From contig JAPZAN010000156.1 of the NCBI GenBank assembly GCA_027460605.1, forward strand, positions 1 to 6,568: DNA of 6,568 bases, in the 5' to 3' direction. This document shows positions 1 to 4,284 of the stretch, one piece after another. Source of the stretch: Candidatus Methanoperedens sp. GTDB taxonomy: Archaea > Halobacteriota > Methanosarcinia > Methanosarcinales > Methanoperedenaceae. The translations under genes were made by a program, and so were the position numbers. The notes under the pieces are model-generated. The model ran no database searches, was not told where the DNA came from, and was given only the letters and a program-made list of their open reading frames with translations. Each line of letters starts with the position of its first letter. The first letter of the stretch is position 1.

Positions 1-76
1 AGTTGCTGAGTGAATTCAGATATTCGATTTCCTTTTCATCCAACTTTAGTTTTGAGCGCGTACTTAAAAATGGCAT
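1..76 (-). CDS. N-terminal fragment of a probable IS630-type transposase (cut by window edge)
   Basis: Reading the minus strand, an ATG at 76-74 opens a frame of 25 codons that runs off the window without a stop. The peptide begins MPFLSTRSKLKLDEKEIEY and continues with LNSLSN. This resembles, from memory, the start of IS630-family transposases, which open with a short basic stretch followed by an acidic helix and a Leu-x-x-x-Ser-x-Ser segment leading into the N-terminal helix-turn-helix. The catalytic DDE residues would lie outside the window, so neither activity nor intactness can be judged. No Shine-Dalgarno precedes the ATG. The gene diverges from the Fic gene with only 37 bp between start codons, as expected if an insertion sequence ends just upstream of it. 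The family call rests on a short, loosely remembered similarity; it could be an unrelated gene. Confidence 0.45.
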   Translation of the reverse strand, partial: MPFLSTRSKLKLDEKEIEYLNSLSN

Positions 77-113
77 ATTATTATACTAGCGCTCTTTACT
101 AATAAATATTGTT
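77..113. promoter_or_regulatory. Short divergent intergenic region, AT-rich, possible IS end
   Basis: These 37 bp separate the divergent start codons of the transposase-like fragment and the Fic gene. The stretch is AT-rich apart from a palindromic AGCGCT at 88-93. TATA-like strings (TATTATTATA around 78-85, and AATAAATATT at 101-110 close to the Fic ATG) are present, but none is placed well enough to name a promoter with confidence. If the left-hand gene is an insertion sequence, its terminal inverted repeat and the TA target dinucleotide should lie here. The other end is outside the window, so this cannot be tested. Confidence 0.3.
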
Positions 114-1337
114 ATGTTACATTGGAATCATAATACTAGAATGATTCCACTAAATGGTTTGACATTGCGTTATGTCCCAACTCCACAGATTGAGAAGACA
201 CTTCATGATTTGGATATGCGGGTTGGAGGTAAAATTGATTTTGAAGCTCAGATACCGTCAGTCGACCTACAAAAGAAATACTTAGTCAATTCATTGATGG
301 AGGAGGCAATAGCTTCTAGCCAATTGGAAGGTGCGGTAACAACAAGAGTAGTAGCAAAACAAATGTTAAGAGAAAATAGGAAGCCGCGAAACCACTCCGA
401 ACAAATGATACTGAATAATTACATTACCATGATGTATATTAAAGATAATACGCGACCAAACCAATCATTAACATTAGAACTTATTAAAGAAATTCATAAG
501 AAAATAACTAAAGATACTCTTGAAAATAAGGTGTACGAAGGCGCTTTTAGAACGGATAACGAGGTTAAAGTATTTTCAAGAGACGACGGGCAGCTTATTT
601 ATGAGCCGCCTGACTATAATAGCATTAATAAACTCCTAGAACAACTTTGCACTTTTGCTAATACTGAGCCAAGTGGTTTTTATCTGCATCCTATTGTTAA
701 GGCAATAGTGCTTCATTATATGATAGGATACATACATCCATTCAATGATGGAAATGGAAGAACTGCGAGGGCTCTATTCTATTGGCATCTAATTTCCCAA
801 AAATATAATTGGTTAGAGTATGTTGCGGTATCCACTGCGATAAAAAACGCACCGATTAAATATATGCGGGCATATCTTTACTCCGAAACAGACCATAATG
901 ACATTACATATTTTGTAAAATTCAACCTGCGACAACTCGATATTGCGCTAAAATCATTCGAAACATATATTAAAAAAACAATGTCAGAAAATAAGAAGAT
1001 TTTTGAAACAATAAAAAGAAATCCAAATCTAAACTTCCGCCAAGCAGACGTGATTATTGATATAAGTAAAAATGAAAGACCAATAACTTTAAACGAAATG
1101 CAAGAACGCTATAATATAACCTATCAGACTGCAAGAACAGACCTTTTAGGCTTAGCAAAATTAGGTTATCTACACAAACACATAAGAGGAAAACAATATT
1201 TCTTTCTTTTAGATAAAGAGAAATGTATGAGCGCAATGGATATCTCAGATAAAAAACAGATACAACTTTCAGATTTTGGAAGTAAACCCAACCGCCCTCA
1301 CAAAACAATAGCCACGTCTCTTACCACCAAAAATTAA
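114..1337 (+). CDS. Fic domain-containing protein, class II, with C-terminal winged helix
   Basis: A 407-residue protein, complete and of normal length for this Fic subfamily. The catalytic loop HPFNDGNGRTAR (residues 208-219) is a full match to HPFx[DE]GNGRxxR; His208 is the expected catalytic base and Asp212 the Mg-binding residue. Such enzymes usually transfer AMP from ATP to a hydroxyl of a target protein. SSQLEG (68-73) matches the inhibitory-helix motif [ST]xxxE[GN], with Glu72 the predicted blocking glutamate, so this is a self-inhibited class II (N-terminal) Fic. The flap that docks the target lies around 141-165. Residues about 318-366 form a winged helix-turn-helix, suggesting DNA binding or autoregulation. 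The start is ATG 114 without a Shine-Dalgarno; Met10 (ATG 141) is a possible alternative. No antitoxin gene adjoins it, in keeping with built-in inhibition. The coding DNA is clearly AT-rich compared with genes to the right, suggesting acquisition. The target is unknown. Confidence 0.93.
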   Translation: MLHWNHNTRMIPLNGLTLRYVPTPQIEKTLHDLDMRVGGKIDFEAQIPSVDLQKKYLVNSLMEEAIASSQLEGAVTTRVVAKQMLRENRKPRNHSEQMILNNYITMMYIKDNTRPNQSLTLELIKEIHKKITKDTLENKVYEGAFRTDNEVKVFSRDDGQLIYEPPDYNSINKLLEQLCTFANTEPSGFYLHPIVKAIVLHYMIGYIHPFNDGNGRTARALFYWHLISQKYNWLEYVAVSTAIKNAPIKYMRAYLYSETDHNDITYFVKFNLRQLDIALKSFETYIKKTMSENKKIFETIKRNPNLNFRQADVIIDISKNERPITLNEMQERYNITYQTARTDLLGLAKLGYLHKHIRGKQYFFLLDKEKCMSAMDISDKKQIQLSDFGSKPNRPHKTIATSLTTKN

Positions 1338-1525
1338 GCAAGACCAGATGGTTCTACCACTCAAATTTTAACATCCTTTATTTTTCATCAACCGACTTTT
1401 TACAAGGGTAGCTATCAACCGAAGACTACACAGTACCTTACACTTGTATCGTGAATTATCTACTTGTCCAACTACTGTACGAGGTTCTGTCAAAGAACAA
1501 GGCAGGAAGAGTGCCCATAATGATA
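1338..1525. other. Convergent intergenic region with T-rich tracts
   Basis: This lies between the 3' ends of the Fic gene (plus) and the LUD gene (minus). For the plus strand there are two T-rich tracts, TTTATTTTT at 1377-1385 and TTTTT at 1397-1401, plausible sites of archaeal oligo-T termination for Fic; no stem-loop goes with them. A 9-bp direct repeat, ATCAACCGA, occurs at 1387-1395 and 1414-1422. The rest (about 1423-1525) reads as undistinguished sequence. Short frames there are interrupted or run on opposite the LUD gene and look non-coding. Confidence 0.4.
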
Positions 1526-2737
1526 TTAATTTTTCTGGAACTTATGAGCTTTTGATTTCAGGAGAATCTGATAATATCCCCACACCACATGCGCTTTCAA
1601 AAAATAATAAATCTCAGAAGAAATCCCATCACTTCTGATTTTTTTAATTATTGCAGGTATATCCAGTTCCAGAGGGCAGTTCTCCTTGCACCTGCCGCAT
1701 GTGAGACAGAACTCAAGTTTCTCGTTTTTCTCATCGCTGTAAAGTGAATGATACGCAACCCCCCTGCCCCCAAGGTAGCTCTCACTTCCGAATTCATTTC
1801 CGATTGTGTTATACATGGGGCAATGGAGAAGGCAATTCCCGCATCCGATACAGTAAAGAAGTTCCTTAAATTCGGTCTTTGCCATATCACTTCGTTTGTT
1901 ATCAAGCAATATCAATACAATCTCTGAAGGACTGTGAACCCCTTTGATAAATTTCTTCTCCACATCCGCGGTCTTGCTCACACCGCTTATCACTTCCACA
2001 AAAGAAGGAATTATCGAGCCTGTGGCATTATAGCTCAGGATTTTCAGCATGTTCATGGCTGATTCGATATCGGGATATATCTTGTCTATTGAAGTTACAA
2101 CAATATGTTTTTCCTTGCGCATGACCTCGTAGATGTTTCCTTCATTATGTGCCATCACAATCGAGCCTTCTTCCGCAGTTATGGCATTTGCGCCCGTGAT
2201 GCCTGTTTTTGCCCTGTTCAGGCTGGAAACCACATCAGCTTTCACTATCTTTACAATTTCCTCGGGGTCTTCTTTTATGGGAATATTATAGTATTTTGAC
2301 AGTCCCTTTGCGATTTCTTTTGCAGAAAGGTGGGTTACGGGGCCTGTGGGATGGGACGGTTTTGCGTCCAATACCTGTAAAATCCTGTCCCCAATGTCGG
2401 TTTCTACTACAGTTAAACCTGTTTCCTCAAGAGCTTTTGTCAATCCTATTTCCTTTGTAACATTGGATTTGGATTTGACAACAAGTTTTTCACTTCCAAT
2501 CTCGCCAAGGATAATATCGATAGCTTCCTGCTTTTCCTTCACAAGATGGACTTTAATGCCATTTTTTTTAAGGCGCTCAATTGCAGCCGCAAGAAGCTCG
2601 TTGTTCCCGACACATGATTTCCGTGTAGAGATAAGCTTCGATTTTTTTTCGGAAAAGTCATGGGGCAGGTTTAGAATCTGCCTTTCCCTCACTGAATTAA
2701 AAGCTTTTCGAAGGGCTATGACTTCTTCAAAGTTCAT
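1526..2737 (-). CDS. LUD domain / 4Fe-4S ferredoxin fusion protein (LutB-like)
   Basis: A 403-residue cytoplasmic protein. Residues about 45-280 form a LUD (lactate utilization) domain, with KSKSNVTKEIGL (88-99) and the conserved stretch TGANAITAEEGSIVMAHNEG (181-200). It is followed by a two-cluster ferredoxin domain: Cys296, 299, 302 and 306 with Pro307, then Cys344, 347, 350 and 354 with Pro355. Each set supplies three cysteines for one 4Fe-4S cluster and one for the other. In bacteria LutB works with LutA and LutC to oxidise L-lactate to pyruvate; archaeal relatives often accompany other flavin or Fe-S oxidoreductases. Bacterial LutB is usually about 470 residues with a further C-terminal domain (DUF3390); here only about 48 residues follow the last cysteine, so that domain is absent. 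No LutA (CCG domain), LutC or lactate dehydrogenase gene is adjacent, so lactate oxidation is not shown; an electron-transfer role is inferred. Start ATG 2737 has no strong Shine-Dalgarno but a well-placed TATA box. Confidence 0.88.
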   Translation of the reverse strand: MNFEEVIALRKAFNSVRERQILNLPHDFSEKKSKLISTRKSCVGNNELLAAAIERLKKNGIKVHLVKEKQEAIDIILGEIGSEKLVVKSKSNVTKEIGLTKALEETGLTVVETDIGDRILQVLDAKPSHPTGPVTHLSAKEIAKGLSKYYNIPIKEDPEEIVKIVKADVVSSLNRAKTGITGANAITAEEGSIVMAHNEGNIYEVMRKEKHIVVTSIDKIYPDIESAMNMLKILSYNATGSIIPSFVEVISGVSKTADVEKKFIKGVHSPSEIVLILLDNKRSDMAKTEFKELLYCIGCGNCLLHCPMYNTIGNEFGSESYLGGRGVAYHSLYSDEKNEKLEFCLTCGRCKENCPLELDIPAIIKKIRSDGISSEIYYFLKAHVVWGYYQILLKSKAHKFQKN

Positions 2738-2781
2738 GGTGTTCTCTTAATGTGTTATCAAGACATTATTTCCTGTGCGCC

Positions 2782-2795
2782 GTATATAGATTTCC
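2782..2795 (-). promoter_or_regulatory. TATA box and BRE-like element for the LUD gene
   Basis: The minus strand reads GGAAATCTATATAC, an archaeal-type TATA box preceded by a purine-rich BRE-like stretch. Transcription beginning roughly 25 bp downstream would start near 2760, giving a leader of about 20-25 nt before the ATG at 2737. The leader has only a weak purine run (AAGAGA) as a possible ribosome site. This is the best TATA match on this strand in the 100 bp before the gene. Confidence 0.55.
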
Positions 2796-2835
2796 TGATA
2801 AACGAGAGAATTTTTATTATCTTCCGGTTTAAAAA

Positions 2836-2975
2836 ACCACAGAGTGCACAGAGGAAAACCTTTGGAAAGGTTTATCAAACGAGGGGTATGCTACGCATAC
2901 CCCAACACTGTGCAAGCCGAAGTTTCGGCTTACAGAGAACTATTACAACTCTGTGCTCTCTGTGTGCTCTGTGGT
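2836..2975. repeat. Folded intergenic repeat: long inverted repeat enclosing four hairpins
   Basis: The outer arms ACCACAGAGTGCACAGAG (2836-2853) and CTCTGTGTGCTCTGTGGT (2958-2975) pair at 16 of 18 positions; the two mismatches are adjacent, in the middle. Inside are four further hairpins. AAACCTTT/AAAGGTTT is at 2856-2873, and GGGGTATGC/GCATACCCC at 2883-2903 is perfect with a TAC loop. AAGCCGAA/TTCGGCTT is at 2914-2931, and ACAGAG/CTCTGT at 2932-2954. The arms are themselves repeats of CACAGAG at 9-bp spacing: two copies on the left (2838, 2847) and three inverted on the right (2949, 2958, 2967). No credible gene lies inside. It sits between two divergent promoters. As I recall, CACAGAG-type repeats are common in intergenic DNA of many prokaryotes. 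It may be a non-autonomous mobile element or a structured RNA; the sequence alone does not decide. Confidence 0.8.
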
Positions 2976-3015
2976 CGATTATCCTTACTTGAGTTCATTT
3001 ATCAACGATTGCAGA

Positions 3016-3028
3016 ACCTATATATCTT
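3016..3028 (+). promoter_or_regulatory. TATA box for the methyltransferase gene, probably leaderless
   Basis: ACCTATATATCTT is a strong archaeal TATA box. Its centre lies about 29 bp before the ATG at 3052, so transcription should begin within a few bases of the start codon. No Shine-Dalgarno is present between the box and the ATG, which fits a leaderless message. A short direct repeat TAAACCC (3028-3034 and 3040-3046) lies between box and start; its meaning is unknown. Confidence 0.6.
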
Positions 3029-3051
3029 AAACCCGTCTCTAAACCCCTATA

Positions 3052-3816
3052 ATGGGCATCAAGGAAAGCGCGATAAGGCAATTCGGAAGCAGGGCGGAAG
3101 CATACTCGAAAGGGAATATATTCGTGGACGGTGTTCATCTCTCCGAAATAGTAAAAAAAAGCGGGGTAGCAAAAAACCACCGCGTTCTTGATGTAGCCAC
3201 AGGCGCTGGTTTTCTAGCGCTTGAGTTCGCAAAAAATGCGCAAACTGTAATCGGCTGCGACATCACGCGCAACATGCTCATGAAAGCCATTGAAAAGCAG
3301 GAAATATCAGGACTGGACAATACCGGATTCCTGCTTTCTGACGTGGAATCGCTTCCCTTTCCTGATGAGAGCTTTGATATTGTCTCATGCAGGTTCGCAT
3401 TCCATCATTTTCCAGACCCGCGTAAAGCTTTGCTTGAAATAAAACGGGTCTGTAAAAAACGTATAATCATAATTGACGGCGTCTCGTCCGAAGACCGCGA
3501 TAAGAGCCTGTTCCATAACCATATCGAAAAGCTCCGCGACCCTTCGCATGTAAGGATATACGCGCTTCATGAAATGAAAAACATGGTCAAAGACACTGGG
3601 GCTGTTATTTCAGATTTGACGCACCGGGATATCCCGCAGGATTTCGGGGACTGGATAAGTCGGGCTGGAACCGATGCAAAGCAGACAAAAGTAATTGAAG
3701 GTTTGATGAGGCAGAGTGTGAATGGTGACAGCACGGGTTTGCGGGTGAAGCTTGAAAACGGAAGGCTCGGGTTTACGTATGATACGGTTATTCTGATTGT
3801 GGATATTCGCGGATAG
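3052..3816 (+). CDS. Class I SAM-dependent methyltransferase (UbiE / type 11-like)
   Basis: A 254-residue soluble protein with a Rossmann-type methyltransferase fold. Motif I is VLDVATGAG (45-53), the glycine-rich SAM-binding loop. The acidic end of the second strand is IGCD (67-70), with Asp70 expected to hold the ribose. SDVESLPFPDESFDIV (96-111) is the adenine-side region and the strand leading to motif IV, followed by FAFHHFPDP (115-123), as in UbiE/COQ5 and Methyltransf_11 proteins. The N-terminal IRQFGSRAEAYSKG (9-21 region) also resembles that group. The C-terminal 110 residues, which would select the substrate, carry no motif I recognise. The substrate may be a quinone, lipid or other small molecule and cannot be named. 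It is a single-gene unit with its own promoter, and its 3' end faces the copper operon. The ATG at 3052 is supported by the TATA spacing. Confidence 0.85.
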   Translation: MGIKESAIRQFGSRAEAYSKGNIFVDGVHLSEIVKKSGVAKNHRVLDVATGAGFLALEFAKNAQTVIGCDITRNMLMKAIEKQEISGLDNTGFLLSDVESLPFPDESFDIVSCRFAFHHFPDPRKALLEIKRVCKKRIIIIDGVSSEDRDKSLFHNHIEKLRDPSHVRIYALHEMKNMVKDTGAVISDLTHRDIPQDFGDWISRAGTDAKQTKVIEGLMRQSVNGDSTGLRVKLENGRLGFTYDTVILIVDIRG

Positions 3817-3961
3817 GGCAAAAATACTTTTATGGTTGAGAACCGAATTTTTCAAACATATTCTTGTGAATACTTTGCGTACTTGGCGCCTGATATGAAA
3901 AAATCAACAACTATAGCAAGATTCTTAAATAATCGTAAATCTAAAAACTGGTATGAATCTG
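3817..3961. other. Intergenic region after the methyltransferase, possible terminator and cryptic promoter
   Basis: Directly after the methyltransferase stop come T-rich stretches (CTTTTAT at 3827-3833 and ATTTTTC near 3847-3853) that could end its transcript. The string AAAAATACTTTTAT (3820-3833) also looks like an archaeal promoter facing right. Downstream of it an ATG at 3895 opens a 25-codon frame (MKKSTTIARFLNNRK...) ending at 3972 inside the next repeat. It has no Shine-Dalgarno, and its last codons come from repeat sequence, so I do not call it a gene. Confidence 0.3.
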
Positions 3962-4022
3962 GACAGGATTAACAGGATTGACGGGATAAGATATTAAATC
4001 CTGTTCATCCTGTAATCCTGTC
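3962..4022. repeat. Inverted repeat built from CAGGAT units, between convergent genes
   Basis: The left arm (3962-3987) reads as three units about 9 bp long: CAGGATTAA, CAGGATTGA, CGGGATAAG. The right arm (3998-4022) holds the inverted units ATCCTGTTC, ATCCTGTA and ATCCTGTC. The arms pair along about 25 bp with one bulged base and three mismatches, around a loop of roughly 10 nt (3988-3997). It lies between the 3' ends of the methyltransferase gene and the copper operon, where a hairpin on either strand could protect or end transcripts. CAGGATT repeats of this kind occur, as I recall, in non-coding DNA of many bacteria and archaea. No gene lies within it. Confidence 0.75.
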
Positions 4023-4047
4023 TGGAAAATCTATAATTTTCAATATT

Positions 4048-4272
4048 TTATTGCTTCAAAAACCGTTTCTCAATAACTCCGGGCCATATCGATGCCGATA
4101 CGATCATCGACAGTATGAAAACATACACCATGCCGGCATACACATCCACAGGTTTGTACTCCGCAGGGTTTGTGTTTACCCTCTGCATGGCAAGTATGTA
4201 GAACAGGAGCATTATAACAACGGAAGTAGCAAGGCTTGCAATAACACTGTAAACCCCAAGCTTCTTTTCCAT
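4048..4272 (-). CDS. Small two-helix membrane protein coupled to copA
   Basis: A 74-residue protein starting MEKKLGVYSVIASL. It has two predicted membrane helices, about residues 8-28 and 48-66, joined by a polar loop with Asn, Glu, Lys and Asp (about 30-46), and a basic C-terminus (EKRFLKQ). It contains no cysteine or histidine, and its few methionines do not form a metal motif, so it is unlikely to be a copper chaperone. The ATG at 4272 is preferred because GGGGTGA lies five bases upstream. A GTG at 4281 in the same frame would add three residues (77 in all) and overlap the copA stop as GTGA. Either way it follows copA with almost no gap and should be co-translated with it. I do not recognise the family. 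An accessory or stabilising subunit of the ATPase is a guess from context. Confidence 0.75.
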   Translation of the reverse strand: MEKKLGVYSVIASLATSVVIMLLFYILAMQRVNTNPAEYKPVDVYAGMVYVFILSMIVSASIWPGVIEKRFLKQ

Positions 4273-4277
4273 ATTAT

Positions 4278-4284
4278 TCACCCC
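4278..4284 (-). promoter_or_regulatory. Shine-Dalgarno overlapping the copA stop codon
   Basis: The minus strand reads GGGGTGA, then ATAAT, then ATG (4272). GGTGA is the classic archaeal Shine-Dalgarno core, and its last three bases, TGA, are also the copA stop codon. A ribosome ending copA would therefore sit on the site that starts the small membrane protein. This decides in favour of ATG 4272 over the GTG at 4281, which lies within the same string. Confidence 0.65.

Noticed and set aside
114..1337. Fic gene as a Fic/antitoxin (FicTA) toxin pair
   Set aside because: The inhibitory motif is inside the protein itself (class II) and no small antitoxin gene precedes it; the upstream neighbour is divergent and looks like a transposase.
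1444..1638. A 64-codon plus-strand frame beginning in the Fic/LUD gap
   Set aside because: It starts with TTG without a ribosome site, and its second half is opposite the LUD 3' end. The peptide has no recognisable family.
2346..2750. A 134-codon plus-strand frame
   Set aside because: It is antisense to the start of the LUD gene, serine- and phenylalanine-rich, and has no motif or promoter of its own.
2816..2983. ATTATC direct repeat (2816-2821 and 2978-2983) as a target-site duplication of the large repeat
   Set aside because: The copies lie at unequal distances from the arms (14 bp on the left, 2 bp on the right), and a 6-mer in AT-rich DNA is easily found by chance.
2844..3191. A 115-codon plus-strand frame through the folded repeat
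   Set aside because: It translates the inverted repeats and then overlaps the methyltransferase gene in another frame; its arginine- and lysine-rich C-terminus is an out-of-frame reading of that gene.
3962..4022. CRISPR-like array
   Set aside because: The units are only 8-9 bp, have no spacers, and are inverted across a centre, so this is an inverted repeat and not an array of repeats and spacers.
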